Below are positions 24,524 to 34,482 of a DNA stretch of 64,000 bases, piece after piece. The notes under the pieces are model-generated. The model was given only the letters and a program-made list of their open reading frames with translations. It was not told the DNA's origin and searched no databases. The stretch is from NCBI GenBank assembly GCA_017467845.1, contig JAFUKH010000085.1, positions 47,192-111,191 of the forward strand. Direction: 5' to 3'. The position numbers and the translations under genes were made by a program. The stretch's first letter is position 1. Every line of letters starts with the position of its first letter. This DNA comes from Lachnospiraceae bacterium. Lineage in GTDB: Bacteria > Bacillota > Clostridia > Lachnospirales > Lachnospiraceae.

Positions 24524-25837
24524 TTAATCATTTAAGAATCCCTTGTAATTACGAACAAGCATCATAGATTCCACCTGCTTCATAGTTTCAAGGATTACAC
24601 TTACGATAATGATAAGTGAGGTACCTGCGAAAGAAACACTGGCATTAAATACGCCCTGGAATACGAATGGTAATACAGAAATGATCAATAATCCTACTGC
24701 ACCAACAAATACAATTCGATTCAAAACATTATTTAAGTACTCACTGGTTGGCTTACCAGGTCTGATGCCCGGAATGAAACCACCCTGCTTTTTCAAATTA
24801 TCAGCAACCATCATTGGATTGAAAGTAATGGATGTATAGAAGTAAGCAAAGAATACTACTAATAAAACATATACCACCAAACCAATGGAATAAATTGGCT
24901 GACTTGGACTGCACCAGTTTCCTGAGTTAAGATACTTAAGAACCTCAGCCCATGCTCCGGTACCCGAATAGCCAAACAAACTCGAGATAATAATCGGAGT
25001 CTGCATAATTGAAGAAGCAAAAATTACAGGAATAACACCTGATGTGTTAACCTTTAAAGGAATGCTGGAGGTCTGTCCTCCAACCATCTTTCTGCCCTGA
25101 ACCTTCTTTGCATACTGAACAGGAATCTTGCGAACACCTGCATTTAAGATAATTACAAGTACAACCATTAAAATAATGATTGCAAAAATAACCACTGTTG
25201 CAAGAATCGCAGTTGCATATGGCTTTCCAATTACAAACTGCTGGAAAAGCTGTGCCAAATCCTGAGGCAGTCTGGAAATAATATTAATAACAAGTACGAT
25301 AGAAGTACCATTTCCGACTCCGTTTTCAGTAATACGCTCACCAATCCACATCAAGAATGAACTACCGGCGGTAAGTGCTACTATACAGGTAATAACATTC
25401 AATGCGTTATAATCAACGAGAAGTCCCTGATTACCAAAGCCGATTGCCATAGCAGCAGCCTGAATCAGAGCAAGAAGAACTGTTACATATCTGGTGATAG
25501 AAGCAATCTTCTTTCTTCCGTCTTCACCGTCTCTCTGCATTTCTTCCAAATAAGGAATTGCAATTGTTAATAACTGCATAATAATGGAAGATGTAATGTA
25601 AGGACTGATATTTAATGCAAGGATGGACATATTTAAGAATGATCCACCGGTAATTGCATCAAAGAAACTAAATGCACCACCCGTCTGAGCAGCGAACCAC
25701 TGTGCAAAGTATGTTCTATCTACTCCAGGCACTGGAAGCTGTGATCCTAAACGAATCACAACTAACATTGCCAAGGTAAATAAGAGTTTCTGTCTAATCT
25801 CTTTTACTTTAAATGCATTTTTGAGGCTTGTAAGCAT
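24524..25837 (-). CDS. secY: Protein translocase subunit SecY
   Basis: A 437-residue channel protein with ten membrane helices. Recognised by RLGSQLPVPGVD at the first helix, the plug-side GGSFLNMSILALNISPYITSSIIMQLL and the C-terminal ETMKQVESMMLVRNYKGFL. It is the core of the Sec channel for secreted and membrane proteins. Its start shares one base with the rplO stop, and a terminator follows, making it the last gene of the S10-spc transcript. Confidence 0.97.
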   Translation of the reverse strand: MLTSLKNAFKVKEIRQKLLFTLAMLVVIRLGSQLPVPGVDRTYFAQWFAAQTGGAFSFFDAITGGSFLNMSILALNISPYITSSIIMQLLTIAIPYLEEMQRDGEDGRKKIASITRYVTVLLALIQAAAMAIGFGNQGLLVDYNALNVITCIVALTAGSSFLMWIGERITENGVGNGTSIVLVINIISRLPQDLAQLFQQFVIGKPYATAILATVVIFAIIILMVVLVIILNAGVRKIPVQYAKKVQGRKMVGGQTSSIPLKVNTSGVIPVIFASSIMQTPIIISSLFGYSGTGAWAEVLKYLNSGNWCSPSQPIYSIGLVVYVLLVVFFAYFYTSITFNPMMVADNLKKQGGFIPGIRPGKPTSEYLNNVLNRIVFVGAVGLLIISVLPFVFQGVFNASVSFAGTSLIIIVSVILETMKQVESMMLVRNYKGFLND

Positions 25838-26277
25838 TAGATCACCTCTGCAGTTCCACCAAGTGCTTCAATCTTTTCCTTTGCAGATGCGCTGAAAGCG
25901 TCTACCTTAACATTGAGCTTTTTGGTAAGTTCTCCATTTCCAAGAATCTTAACGCCGTCTCTTGGATTTTTAACGATTCCCTGTTCCATTAATGTATCAA
26001 CATTAACTGTGCTTCCGTTTTCAAATACTTCCAAAGCGCTGATATTAATTGAAACGATTTCCTTAGTGTTTCTATTCTTGAAACCTCTCTTAGGAAGACG
26101 TCTGTATAAAGGCATCTGACCACCTTCGAAACCTGGTCTTGGTGCTCCAGAACGAGCCTTCTGACCCTTATGTCCCTTACCAGCAGTTTTGCCGTTTCCT
26201 GAACCGTGTCCACGACCTCTTCTAAAATTATCGCTCTGTCTTGAACCTTCAGCAGGTCTTAAATTGGATAATTCCAT
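25837..26277 (-). CDS. rplO: 50S ribosomal protein L15
   Basis: A 146-residue L15: [21 protein letters not shown], then the glycine- and arginine-rich [19 protein letters not shown] that threads into 23S rRNA, and the L18e-like C-terminal domain with [19 protein letters not shown]. It precedes secY with a one-base overlap, a nearly universal pairing. Confidence 0.97.
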   Translation of the reverse strand: MELSNLRPAEGSRQSDNFRRGRGHGSGNGKTAGKGHKGQKARSGAPRPGFEGGQMPLYRRLPKRGFKNRNTKEIVSINISALEVFENGSTVNVDTLMEQGIVKNPRDGVKILGNGELTKKLNVKVDAFSASAKEKIEALGGTAEVI

Positions 26278-26297
26278 TGTGACACCTCCTTATCTAA

Positions 26298-26483
26298 TTA
26301 AACTTCTTCAACTTTTACTAAGTGTGCAACCTGACGAATCTGTCCTCTGGTTGCTGCATTGTCAGGAAGTACTACAGAACTGTTTAACTTTCTAAGTCCC
26401 ATAGACTCAACTGTTGCTCTATTCTTTGGTACAGCACCGATGGTGGACTTTACCAAAGTAATTTTCAACTTCTTATCTGCCAT
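26298..26483 (-). CDS. rpmD: 50S ribosomal protein L30
   Basis: A 61-residue L30 starting [20 protein letters not shown], with the short ferredoxin-like fold and the loop [20 protein letters not shown]. Four more codons are open upstream to 26495, but the family starts here. Ribosome binding sites for both are poor. It lies between rpsE and rplO as usual. Confidence 0.93.
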   Translation of the reverse strand: MADKKLKITLVKSTIGAVPKNRATVESMGLRKLNSSVVLPDNAATRGQIRQVAHLVKVEEV

Positions 26484-26514
26484 AATAATAACCATACCTT
26501 TCTTGATCTTGCAA

Positions 26515-27024
26515 TTAAGCGAAGATCTCGTCTACAGCTTTACCACGCATTCTAGCTACATCTTCCGGATTCTTAAGCTGGCTTAAACCGGTGATGGTAG
26601 CAAGAACTACGTTCTGCTTATTGTTAGAACCTAAAGATTTTGTACGGATATTCTTGATACCTGCAAGCTCACAAACCACACGGGCAGGACCACCTGCGAT
26701 GATACCGGTACCTTCAGGAGCCTTCTTTAAAAGAACGCTAGCTGAACCGTATTTTCCGATAAAATCATGGGTAATGGATTTATTCTCGTCCATTGCGATA
26801 GTTACAAGATGCTTAACCGCATCTTCTTTACCCTTACGAATTGCTTCAGGGATTTCAACAGCCTTACCAAGACCAGCGCCTACGTGACCATTGCCATCAC
26901 CTACTACAACCAAAGCGGTGAATCTCATGTTACGACCACCCTTAACGGTCTTAGTTACACGCTTGATGGTAACAACTTTGTCACTTAATTCTAACTGGCT
27001 TGCATCTATGATTTCACGTCTCAT
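26515..27024 (-). CDS. rpsE: 30S ribosomal protein S5
   Basis: A 169-residue S5. The double-stranded RNA-binding-like N-terminal domain has [20 protein letters not shown] and [21 protein letters not shown]; the C-terminal part has [21 protein letters not shown]5 supports decoding fidelity and is a site of spectinomycin resistance. Normal length. Confidence 0.97.
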   Translation of the reverse strand: MRREIIDASQLELSDKVVTIKRVTKTVKGGRNMRFTALVVVGDGNGHVGAGLGKAVEIPEAIRKGKEDAVKHLVTIAMDENKSITHDFIGKYGSASVLLKKAPEGTGIIAGGPARVVCELAGIKNIRTKSLGSNNKQNVVLATITGLSQLKNPEDVARMRGKAVDEIFA

Positions 27025-27041
27025 GCTAAATACTTCCTTTC

Positions 27042-27410
27042 CTAGAATTCTAAGCCAGCTTCACGAGCTGCCTCAGCTAATGCTGCAACCTTACCCTGGT
27101 AAATGAAGCCGCCTCTATCGAAAACTACTTCCTTGATACCCTTCTCGATTGCTCTCTTAGCAATTACAGTTCCTAAATATGCTGCTGCATCAACATTGTT
27201 GGTTTTCTCAAGCTCAGCCTTAATCTCTTTCTCAAGAGTAGAAGCTGCTGCTAAAGTGTGACCAGCTACATCGTCGATAATTTGAGCATACATATGATTG
27301 TTGCTTCTGAACACTGCAAGACGAGGTCTTTCAGCAGTGCCACTGAAACGGTTACGAATTCTCATGTGCTTTTTAACACGAATTTCCTGTCTAGATTCTT
27401 TTCTAACCAT
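27042..27410 (-). CDS. rplR: 50S ribosomal protein L18
   Basis: A 122-residue L18. The basic start [20 protein letters not shown] is followed by [22 protein letters not shown] and the ending [23 protein letters not shown]18 binds 5S rRNA with L5. It is placed between rplF and rpsE. Confidence 0.97.
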   Translation of the reverse strand: MVRKESRQEIRVKKHMRIRNRFSGTAERPRLAVFRSNNHMYAQIIDDVAGHTLAAASTLEKEIKAELEKTNNVDAAAYLGTVIAKRAIEKGIKEVVFDRGGFIYQGKVAALAEAAREAGLEF

Positions 27411-27431
27411 TTTTTACACTCTCCTTATCTA

Positions 27432-27974
27432 TTACTTCTTACCAGTCTTACCAACTTTACGTCTGATAACTTCATCAGCATACTTGATACCCTTGCCCTT
27501 GTAAGGTTCAGGTCTTCTCTTATCTCTGATCTCAGCTGCAAACTGGCCAACTTTTTCTTTATCGATACCTTTAACGATGATGATGTTCTGACCTTCAAGT
27601 ACAGTTTCAATACCTTCTGGATCTTCCATCTCAACCGGATGAGAGTAACCTAAAGATAAGGTTAACTTCTTTCCAGCCTTAGCTGCTCTGTAACCAACAC
27701 CGTTAACTTCAAGCTTCTTCTCGTAGCCTGCGGTAACACCTACAACCATGTTGTTGATGAGAGTTCTGGTTAAACCATGAAGAGACTTCATCTTCTTTAA
27801 ATCGTTAGGTCTGGTAACAACTACTTCTGCACCTTCAACCTTAATTTCCATCTCAGCTGGTAATACTCTTTCAAGAGTTCCCTTAGGACCTTTAACGGTC
27901 ACTTTGTTATTTTCTGCAACTTCTACAGTAACACCTGCAGGAATCGCGATTGGCATTCTTCCAATACGTGACAT
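27432..27974 (-). CDS. rplF: 50S ribosomal protein L6
   Basis: A 180-residue L6 beginning [20 protein letters not shown] and ending with the signature [20 protein letters not shown], which binds 23S rRNA near the factor-binding centre. Its two repeated domains are both complete. It is preceded by an unusually long spacer containing three palindromes. Confidence 0.97.
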   Translation of the reverse strand: MSRIGRMPIAIPAGVTVEVAENNKVTVKGPKGTLERVLPAEMEIKVEGAEVVVTRPNDLKKMKSLHGLTRTLINNMVVGVTAGYEKKLEVNGVGYRAAKAGKKLTLSLGYSHPVEMEDPEGIETVLEGQNIIIVKGIDKEKVGQFAAEIRDKRRPEPYKGKGIKYADEVIRRKVGKTGKK

Positions 27975-28048
27975 GCCCGTACCTCCTATAAATTTGAATT
28001 ATAAGTTTATAGTTATATATATTACGACAACCATTCAGCTCAAAAACT

Positions 28049-28146
28049 GTGTGCTTACGCACACGCGCAGCTTACACTGCGCAGTGTTTTTTCGCTGTTT
28101 GGTCGCATAAAAACAAATACATCGCTTCGCTCGTGCTTGTTTTTAT
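28049..28146 (-). other. Three spacer hairpins between rpsH and rplF
   Basis: GTGTGC-TTAC-GCACAC (28049-28064), GCGCAG-CTTACA-CTGCGC (28065-28082) and ATAAAAACAA/TTGTTTTTAT (28107-28116 with 28137-28146). They fill a 177-bp spacer where neighbouring spc genes are usually 10-25 bases apart. Confidence 0.7.
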
Positions 28147-28151
28147 TGCTC

Positions 28152-28553
28152 TTACCAAACAAAAGCCAAAACTTCTCCACCAACACCAAGCTCACGAGCC
28201 TTCTTATCGGTCATAACACCCTGATTGGTAGAAACAATAGCAATACCAAGACCGCCAAGTACCTTAGGCATATCTTCCTTGCCAGCGTATACACGAAGAC
28301 CAGGCTTAGAGATTCTCTTGATACCAGAGATAATCTTCTCGTTCTTGTCTGCGCCATACTTTAAAGTGATGTGCATAGTCTTGAACACGCCATCTTCGAT
28401 TACTTCATACTTCTTAATAAAACCTTCCTCTAAAAGAATCTCAGCGATAGCTAACTTCATCTTAGAAGCAGGAACATCTACTGTATCATGTTTAGCAGAG
28501 TTTGCATTACGGATTCTTGTAAGCATATCTGCAATAGGATCGCTCATTGTCAT
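28152..28553 (-). CDS. rpsH: 30S ribosomal protein S8
   Basis: A 133-residue S8: [20 protein letters not shown] at the N terminus and the ending [23 protein letters not shown]8 binds the central domain of 16S rRNA and in some bacteria controls the spc operon by binding its mRNA. It follows rpsN by 15 bases. Confidence 0.97.
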   Translation of the reverse strand: MTMSDPIADMLTRIRNANSAKHDTVDVPASKMKLAIAEILLEEGFIKKYEVIEDGVFKTMHITLKYGADKNEKIISGIKRISKPGLRVYAGKEDMPKVLGGLGIAIVSTNQGVMTDKKARELGVGGEVLAFVW

Positions 28554-28568
28554 GATTTTGTCTCCTCC

Positions 28569-28754
28569 TTACCAACTTGCTTTCTTAACGCCTGGGATCT
28601 GTCCTTTGTAAGCTAATTCACGGAAGCAAACTCTGCAGATTCCGTATTTTCTCAAAACTGAGTGAGGACGACCACAAATATTACAACGAGTATAAGCCTG
28701 AGTAGAGAATTTAGGCTTGCGCTGCTGTTTTAATTTCATTGACATCTTAGCCAT
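28569..28754 (-). CDS. rpsN: 30S ribosomal protein S14, zinc type
   Basis: A 61-residue S14 of the short type Z. The four zinc cysteines are in RCNICGRPH and ICRVCFREL (CxxC...CxxC). The longer zinc-free paralogue used in zinc starvation is not in the window. It reads [18 protein letters not shown] at the start and ends [11 protein letters not shown], as expected. Confidence 0.97.
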   Translation of the reverse strand: MAKMSMKLKQQRKPKFSTQAYTRCNICGRPHSVLRKYGICRVCFRELAYKGQIPGVKKASW

Positions 28755-28771
28755 GAGAATTTACCTCCTTA

Positions 28772-29311
28772 TTATTTAGCAAAAGGCATGTTGAATAATC
28801 TTAATAATTCACGTGCTTCTTCGTCAGTGTTTGCTGTAGTTACGAAAATGATATCCATACCTCTTACCTTATCGATCTTATCGTACTCGATTTCAGGGAA
28901 GATGTACTGCTCTTTAAGACCAAGAGCGTAGTTACCTCTACCATCGAACGCGTTAGGGTTTACACCTCTAAAGTCACGTACACGAGGTAATGCAAGGTTT
29001 ACTAAACGATCAAGGAACTCATACATTTTCTCACCACGTAAGGTTGTTTTACAACCGATAGCCATACCCTCACGAATCTTAAAGTTTGCTACGGAGTTTT
29101 TAGCCTTGGTAAGAACTGCCTTCTGACCAGTGATGGTTTCCATATCCTTAACAGCGTTCTCTAACACCTTAGCGTTGTCTTTTGCTTCTCCAACACCCAT
29201 GTTGATAACGATCTTGTCAAGCTTCGGAACTTCCATTACGTTTTTATATCCAAACTTTTTAGTTAAAGCTTCAACGATTTCATCATTATATAAATCTTTA
29301 AGTCTGCTCAC
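28772..29311 (-). CDS. rplE: 50S ribosomal protein L5
   Basis: A 179-residue L5, which anchors 5S rRNA and contacts P-site tRNA. Family motifs are [39 protein letters not shown] and [16 protein letters not shown]. It lies between rplX and rpsN. Confidence 0.97.
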   Translation of the reverse strand: MSRLKDLYNDEIVEALTKKFGYKNVMEVPKLDKIVINMGVGEAKDNAKVLENAVKDMETITGQKAVLTKAKNSVANFKIREGMAIGCKTTLRGEKMYEFLDRLVNLALPRVRDFRGVNPNAFDGRGNYALGLKEQYIFPEIEYDKIDKVRGMDIIFVTTANTDEEARELLRLFNMPFAK

Positions 29312-29333
29312 TTATATATCCTCCTTCCCCGAA

Positions 29334-29645
29334 TTAATCGATAACTTTGCCGGTAGCCTTAGCTACACGAACCTTCTTGCCATCCTTGATTTCAAAACCA
29401 ACTCTGGTTGCCTTACCGTCAACTACGAGCATAACATTTGAAATATCGATAGCTGCTTCTTTCTGAACAATTCCGCCGTTAGGATTAGCCTGTGAAGGTT
29501 TTGCATGCTTAGTAATCATGTTAACGCCCTCAACTACAACCTTACCACCTTTAACATCAACGGAAACTACTTTTCCTTCTTTACCGGAATCTTTACCAGC
29601 GATAACCTTAACGGTATCACCTTTCTTAATCTTTAATGCTGACAT
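29334..29645 (-). CDS. rplX: 50S ribosomal protein L24
   Basis: A 103-residue L24 with the KOW motif KKGDTVKVIAGKDSGKEGKVV (about 7-27) and NMITKHAKPSQANPNGGIVQ. L24 starts 50S assembly. Spaced 11 bases after rplN. Confidence 0.97.
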   Translation of the reverse strand: MSALKIKKGDTVKVIAGKDSGKEGKVVSVDVKGGKVVVEGVNMITKHAKPSQANPNGGIVQKEAAIDISNVMLVVDGKATRVGFEIKDGKKVRVAKATGKVID

Positions 29646-29656
29646 GTAGGTACCTC

Positions 29657-30025
29657 CTATAATACTTCAGGAGCTAATGAAACAATTTTCATAAACTGTT
29701 TGTCACGAAGCTCTCTTGCTACTGGTCCAAAGATACGAGTTCCTCTTGGAGTCTTGTCATCTTTGATAATTACTGCAGCATTCTCATCGAATTTAATGTA
29801 AGAACCGTCTTTACGACGAGCACCTTTAACAGTACGAACAACTACGGCCTTAACAACATCACCTTTCTTTACAACGCCACCTGGTGTTGCATCTTTAACT
29901 GAAGCAACGATGATGTCACCGATCTGTGCATATCTTCTTGTAGAGCCACCCATAACGCGGATGCAAAGTAATTCCTTAGCACCGGTGTTATCAGCAACTT
30001 TAAGTCTACTTTCCTGCTGAACCAT
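29657..30025 (-). CDS. rplN: 50S ribosomal protein L14
   Basis: A 122-residue L14: [20 protein letters not shown], then the basic strand [19 protein letters not shown] and the ending [12 protein letters not shown]. It forms an intersubunit bridge and contacts L19. Exactly the standard length. Confidence 0.98.
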   Translation of the reverse strand: MVQQESRLKVADNTGAKELLCIRVMGGSTRRYAQIGDIIVASVKDATPGGVVKKGDVVKAVVVRTVKGARRKDGSYIKFDENAAVIIKDDKTPRGTRIFGPVARELRDKQFMKIVSLAPEVL

Positions 30026-30054
30026 GTTATTTCTCCTTCCAAATTATCCGTAGA

Positions 30055-30309
30055 TTATTTAACCTTTTCTACGATCTCAACAAGTCTCCATCTCTTATCC
30101 TTAGATAAAGGTCTTGTTTCCATAACTTTTACAGTATCGCCAATATTGCATTCGTTATTTTCATCATGCGCTTTTAACTTGTAGGTCTTCTTAACAACCT
30201 TACCATAAAGAGGATGTTTAACGCGCTCTGCGATAGCAACAACGATAGTTTTATCCATCTTATTACTGATAACCTTACCAGTACGTGTCTTTCTTAAATT
30301 TCTTTCCAC
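30055..30309 (-). CDS. rpsQ: 30S ribosomal protein S17
   Basis: An 84-residue S17 with a GTG start, then [23 protein letters not shown] at 30307-30309 is chosen: AAAGGAG lies nine bases upstream and the length matches the family. An open extension of seven codons would place the ribosome binding site inside the gene. The ending [23 protein letters not shown] is typical OB-fold S17. Confidence 0.94.
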   Translation of the reverse strand: MERNLRKTRTGKVISNKMDKTIVVAIAERVKHPLYGKVVKKTYKLKAHDENNECNIGDTVKVMETRPLSKDKRWRLVEIVEKVK

Positions 30310-30345
30310 GATTTTGATCTCCTTTCCCAATTAGCTACGAAACGA

Positions 30346-30549
30346 TTAAGCATTAGCCTTCGCATTGATAACAGTCTGAATACGAGCAATGTTTCTTCTA
30401 ACTTCCTTGATTCTTGCTGTATTGTCTAACTGATTGGTAGCGTTCTGGAATCTCAAATTGAAAAGTTCTTTCTTAGCAGCAACTAATTCCTGTGCTAATT
30501 CTGCTTCGGATTTGTTCTTTAAATCTTCTACATACTTGTTTGTCTTCAT
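30346..30549 (-). CDS. rpmC: 50S ribosomal protein L29
   Basis: A 67-residue L29, a two-helix protein near the polypeptide exit that helps bind SRP and trigger factor. It reads [20 protein letters not shown] with the motif [32 protein letters not shown]. Its ATG shares a base with the rplP stop. Confidence 0.97.
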   Translation of the reverse strand: MKTNKYVEDLKNKSEAELAQELVAAKKELFNLRFQNATNQLDNTARIKEVRRNIARIQTVINAKANA

Positions 30550-30977
30550 TATTGAACACCGCCTTCCAAATCTGCCTTAGAAACGATTTTACACTTACAT
30601 GGGAGCTTGTGCATAGCAAGACGTAATGCTTCTCTAGCCTGTTCCTCAGGAACACCCTTAATCTCGAATAACACACGACCTGGCTTAACTACTGCTACCC
30701 AATATTCTAAAGTACCCTTACCAGAACCCATACGAGTTTCTGCAGGTTTTGCTGTTACAGGTTTATCTGGGAAAATCTTAATCCATACCTTACCGGTTCT
30801 CTTAGTGTAACGGGTAAGTGCGATACGAGCTGCCTCGATCTGATTTGACTTAATCCAGCAAGGTTCAGCAGCTACTAAACCGAATTCACCGTAAGCAAGA
30901 GTGTTTCCTCTTAATGCTTTTCCGGTCATAGTACCACGGAACTGTTTACGACGTTTAACTCTTTTAGGCATTAACAT
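30549..30977 (-). CDS. rplP: 50S ribosomal protein L16
   Basis: A 142-residue L16, which lines the tRNA corridor of the large subunit. The N terminus [20 protein letters not shown] and the segments [19 protein letters not shown] and [15 protein letters not shown] are family features. The first ATG overlaps the rpsC stop (TAATG); the second ATG, two codons on, is an alternative. Confidence 0.97.
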   Translation of the reverse strand: MLMPKRVKRRKQFRGTMTGKALRGNTLAYGEFGLVAAEPCWIKSNQIEAARIALTRYTKRTGKVWIKIFPDKPVTAKPAETRMGSGKGTLEYWVAVVKPGRVLFEIKGVPEEQAREALRLAMHKLPCKCKIVSKADLEGGVQ

Positions 30978-31633
30978 TATTGTTCGCTCCCTTCTGCTTT
31001 GTTCTTAGTAGGAAGAACTTCGCCCTTGTAAATCCAAACTTTAACTCCAACTTTACCATAGGTAGTATTTGCCTCAGCGAAACCATAATCGATATCTGCT
31101 CTTAAGGTCTGAAGAGGAATAGTACCTTCGCTGTAGAACTCGGTACGAGCCATATCAGCACCACCAAGACGTCCTGAACATGCAGTCTTGATACCAAGTG
31201 CACCAGACTTCATGGTTCTGCTCATGCAAGACTTCATTGCACGTCTGAAGGTTACACGGTTCTCTAACTGAAGAGCAATGTTCTCAGCAACAAGCTGTGC
31301 ATCCTTATCAGGTCTCTTGATTTCCTTGATGTCTACTAAAACCTTCTTGTCAGTTAACTTAGAAAGTTCTTTCTTAGTAACTTCGATTTCTGCGCCACCC
31401 TTACCGATAACAACACCAGGCTTAGCAGTGTAGATGATAACTTTTACTCTGTCAGATGCTCTTTCGATTTCAATCTTAGAAACACCGGCACTGTATAATT
31501 TCTTCTTAAGGAATTTTCTGATGTTATAGTCTTCTGCTAAATACTCAGAGAACTCAGCATCAGCATACCATTTAGAATCCCAATCTTTAATAACGCCAAC
31601 TCTAAGGCCATGAGGATTAACTTTCTGTCCCAT
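30977..31633 (-). CDS. rpsC: 30S ribosomal protein S3
   Basis: A 218-residue S3. The KH domain [21 protein letters not shown] (about 64-84) carries GxxG as GKGG, and the C-terminal domain has [24 protein letters not shown]3 forms part of the mRNA entry channel and its helicase site. Ends with an acidic KAEGSEQ tail. Confidence 0.97.
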   Translation of the reverse strand: MGQKVNPHGLRVGVIKDWDSKWYADAEFSEYLAEDYNIRKFLKKKLYSAGVSKIEIERASDRVKVIIYTAKPGVVIGKGGAEIEVTKKELSKLTDKKVLVDIKEIKRPDKDAQLVAENIALQLENRVTFRRAMKSCMSRTMKSGALGIKTACSGRLGGADMARTEFYSEGTIPLQTLRADIDYGFAEANTTYGKVGVKVWIYKGEVLPTKNKAEGSEQ

Positions 31634-31644
31634 TTTTCTTCCTC

Positions 31645-32031
31645 CTATTTCTCATCAAGCACGATGGTGATGTGGCTCATTCTCTTCTCGATTCTATAAG
31701 CTCTACCCTGTGCTCTAGGTCTAACTCTCTTCATTGTAGGACCTTTGTTAGCATAGCACTCAGCTACTACAAGGTTCTCAACGTTCATACCGTTATTGTT
31801 CTCAGCGTTTGCAATAGCAGACTCTAATAACTTCTTAATGATGCTTGAAGCATATCTAGGATTGTACTCAAGAAGTGCAAGTGCAGACTGTACATCCTTA
31901 CCTCTGATAGCATCTAATACGAAACATGCTTTCTGAACAGATACTCTAGCATAAGATAACTTTGCTGAAGGTCTGGTATCTTTCTGAGCATTTCTTTCTC
32001 TCTTAATTTGACTTCTATGTCCTTTTGCCAT
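31645..32031 (-). CDS. rplV: 50S ribosomal protein L22
   Basis: A 128-residue L22. The core [25 protein letters not shown] and the beta-hairpin tip [28 protein letters not shown], which reaches into the exit tunnel and is a macrolide resistance locus, are intact. A short basic N-terminal extension [18 protein letters not shown] is present, often seen in Clostridia. Confidence 0.97.
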   Translation of the reverse strand: MAKGHRSQIKRERNAQKDTRPSAKLSYARVSVQKACFVLDAIRGKDVQSALALLEYNPRYASSIIKKLLESAIANAENNNGMNVENLVVAECYANKGPTMKRVRPRAQGRAYRIEKRMSHITIVLDEK

Positions 32032-32055
32032 AGGTCAAGTCCTCCTTTCAAAACT

Positions 32056-32142
32056 AACGTATCTGCTATAGCGCCTAAGCGCTACAGACAGACACAGGGC
32101 AATTCGCCCATTGGGGCTCCCCTCACCGGGAAGCCGTACGTT
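32056..32142 (-). other. Spacer hairpins between rpsS and rplV
   Basis: TAGCGC-CTAA-GCGCTA (32069-32084) lies inside an outer AACGTA/TACGTT pair (32056-32061 with about 32137-32142) in a 131-bp spacer. Same style of palindrome as in other spacers of this operon. Confidence 0.5.
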
Positions 32143-32162
32143 ATTAATGTTTCAATTTATAC

Positions 32163-32444
32163 CTATCTAACCTTAGACTTCTTCTCATCTTTTCCGTGTC
32201 CACGATAGGTTCTGGTAGCAACAAACTCACCAAGCTTGTGTCCAACCATATCTTCGGTCACATATACAGGTACATGCTTTCTTCCGTCATGAACAGCAAT
32301 GGTGTGTCCCACGAAAGAAGGGAAAATAGTAGAACGACGAGACCAGGTCTTGATAACTGCCTTCTGTCCAGCTGCGTTCTGTGCATCTACTTTCTTAAGT
32401 AAACTCGCATCAGCGAATGGTCCTTTTTTAAGTGATCTAGCCAT
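32163..32444 (-). CDS. rpsS: 30S ribosomal protein S19
   Basis: A 93-residue S19: [20 protein letters not shown], then [21 protein letters not shown] and [27 protein letters not shown]19 sits in the head of the 30S subunit and bridges to the 50S with S13. Follows rplB by 16 bases. Confidence 0.98.
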   Translation of the reverse strand: MARSLKKGPFADASLLKKVDAQNAAGQKAVIKTWSRRSTIFPSFVGHTIAVHDGRKHVPVYVTEDMVGHKLGEFVATRTYRGHGKDEKKSKVR

Positions 32445-32460
32445 TGTTTTTCCTCCTCAA

Positions 32461-33306
32461 TTATTTGATTGCTCTACCGTCGCGGCGTCTTACGATTAAC
32501 TTGTTAGAAGCTTTTTTCTTCTTACGAGTCTTAAGACCAAGAGCAGGCTTGCCCCAAGGTGTAGATGGGCCAGGTCTACCGATACCGGTCTTACCTTCAC
32601 CACCACCGTGTGGATGGTCGTTAGGGTTCATAACAGAACCACGTACTGTAGGGCGGATACCCATGTGACGCTTACGACCAGCTTTACCGATCTTAACAAG
32701 GCTGTGATCAACGTTACCAACGATACCAACAGTTGCACGGCATACGATAGGAACCATTCTCATTTCGCCTGAAGGAAGACGAAGAGTTGCGTACTTACCT
32801 TCTTTAGCCATTAACTGTGCACCGTTACCTGCAGAACGAACTAACTGTCCGCCCTTACCAGGATATAATTCAATGTTGTGTACCATGGTACCAACAGGAA
32901 TCTCAGATAATGGTAAGCAGTTACCTACTCTAACTTCTGCTTCTGCACCACTCATAACCTTCATTCCATCAGTTAAACCTTCCGGAGCGATGATGTATGA
33001 CTTAGTACCATCTGCGTAGCAGATTAAAGCGATGTTAGCGGTTCTGTTTGGATCGTACTCGATACCAATTACAGTTGCTGGAATACCATCTTTGCTATTT
33101 CTCTTGAAATCAATAATTCTGTATTTTCTTCTAGAACCGCCACCGCGATGTCTAACAGTAATTTTACCCTGATTGTTACGACCTGAGTTCTTATTTAAAG
33201 ATACGCAAAGGCTCTTCTCAGGAGTGCTCTTTGTGATCTCAGAGAAATCAGAACCAGTCATATTACGTCTGGAAGGGGTATATGGGTTATATGTTTTAAT
33301 TCCCAT
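32461..33306 (-). CDS. rplB: 50S ribosomal protein L2
   Basis: A 281-residue L2, needed for subunit joining and peptidyl transfer. The N terminus has [22 protein letters not shown]; the RNA-binding domain has [20 protein letters not shown]; the C-terminal loop with the functional histidine is [21 protein letters not shown] long palindrome-rich spacer separates it from rplW. Confidence 0.98.
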   Translation of the reverse strand: MGIKTYNPYTPSRRNMTGSDFSEITKSTPEKSLCVSLNKNSGRNNQGKITVRHRGGGSRRKYRIIDFKRNSKDGIPATVIGIEYDPNRTANIALICYADGTKSYIIAPEGLTDGMKVMSGAEAEVRVGNCLPLSEIPVGTMVHNIELYPGKGGQLVRSAGNGAQLMAKEGKYATLRLPSGEMRMVPIVCRATVGIVGNVDHSLVKIGKAGRKRHMGIRPTVRGSVMNPNDHPHGGGEGKTGIGRPGPSTPWGKPALGLKTRKKKKASNKLIVRRRDGRAIK

Positions 33307-33368
33307 TGTTATTTCTCCTTTATTCTAATGATTTTTTATCGCGACATCTAATCTACGCCGCATAGTAT

Positions 33369-33510
33369 GCAACTTTCAAGGAAAGTTGCAACGGAGAATT
33401 GCAAGCAATTCTCTGCATGATATTACTCTGCTTCTGAAGAACCACTTGTGGTTCTTCCCATCCGTGACTTAGAAGTTCTTAGGCGACGTTTCTATCGAAC
33501 TTGTTCGATA
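33369..33510 (-). other. Four tandem perfect palindromes between rplW and rplB
   Basis: The 232-bp spacer holds GCAACTTTC-AAG-GAAAGTTGC (33369-33389), GAGAATTGC-AA-GCAATTCTC (33394-33413), GAAGAACCAC-TT-GTGGTTCTTC (33436-33457) and TATCGAAC-TT-GTTCGATA (33493-33510). Each has 8-10 perfect base pairs and a 2-3 base centre; sequences differ. No T tracts follow, so they are not simple terminators. Confidence 0.85.
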
Positions 33511-33538
33511 CGAGCCTTTAGTACTTCTTCACGGGTTT

Positions 33539-33838
33539 TTATAAACCAGCGAAGATTTCGATATCCTTGCTGTCAGCAGTTAAAGTAACGATTGCTTTCT
33601 TGGTCTTAGCAGTCTTACCAACTACCATACCACGTCTCTTATTCTTTCCATCCATGTTCATGGTGTTTACGGATTTAACCTTGGTACCTTCGAACATTTT
33701 CTCAACAGCTTCCTTGATCTGAGACTTGTTAGCTTCGGTGTGAACTAAGAAAGTATATTTCTTCTCACCCATAGCTGCCATACTCTTCTCAGTGATAACT
33801 GGCTTGAGGATTACGTCATAGTATTTAATATCAGCCAT
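33539..33838 (-). CDS. rplW: 50S ribosomal protein L23
   Basis: A 99-residue L23, docking site for trigger factor and SRP at the tunnel exit. Motifs are [28 protein letters not shown] and [24 protein letters not shown]. Its ATG overlaps the rplD stop by one base. Confidence 0.97.
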   Translation of the reverse strand: MADIKYYDVILKPVITEKSMAAMGEKKYTFLVHTEANKSQIKEAVEKMFEGTKVKSVNTMNMDGKNKRRGMVVGKTAKTKKAIVTLTADSKDIEIFAGL

Positions 33839-34458
33839 TATGCGTACACCTCCTCGATTTTTGCAACTGCGTCCTTAGTAAGAACCAGTGTGTTTGCCTT
33901 CATAACGTCATATACGTTGATTGCATTTACTAAAGTGGTATCAACATCAGCCATGTTTCTAGCAGATAAAACAACGCTTGCATCGTTCTCAGCTAAAACA
34001 ACAAGACCCTTGTTAACCTTTAAGTTATTCATTACAGTAGCGAAGTTCTTAGTCTTGATTTCATCAAACTTAAGCTCGTCAACTACAACGATCTTAGCTG
34101 CCTGAACCTTGCTGGTTAATGCAGACTTAAGAGCTGCTCTCTTCTCTTTCTTGTTCATCTTGAAAGAGTAATCTCTTGGAACTGGAGCGAATACAACACC
34201 GCCGCCGGTCCACTGTGGAGATCTGGTTGAACCCTGTCTTGCATGACCGGTTCCCTTCTGTCTCCAAGGTTTTCTTCCGCCACCGGATACTTCAGAACGA
34301 GTCTTTGCCTTCTGAGTTCCCTGACGATTATTTGCAAGCTGCTGTACAACTGCCATGTGTACTAAGTGCTCGTTTACCTCTACACCGAATACTGCATCGT
34401 TAAGCTCGATTGTACCAACTTCTTTGCCTTCCATATTAAAAACAGATACGTTTGCCAT
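33838..34458 (-). CDS. rplD: 50S ribosomal protein L4
   Basis: A 206-residue L4. The tunnel loop with [26 protein letters not shown] (about 55-80) is intact, followed by the globular part with [15 protein letters not shown]. In E. coli L4 represses the S10 operon through the leader; whether that holds here is unknown, though the rpsJ leader is structured. Confidence 0.97.
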   Translation of the reverse strand: MANVSVFNMEGKEVGTIELNDAVFGVEVNEHLVHMAVVQQLANNRQGTQKAKTRSEVSGGGRKPWRQKGTGHARQGSTRSPQWTGGGVVFAPVPRDYSFKMNKKEKRAALKSALTSKVQAAKIVVVDELKFDEIKTKNFATVMNNLKVNKGLVVLAENDASVVLSARNMADVDTTLVNAINVYDVMKANTLVLTKDAVAKIEEVYA

Positions 34459-34482
34459 TTAGTTGTCCTCCTTTCGCCCTAA

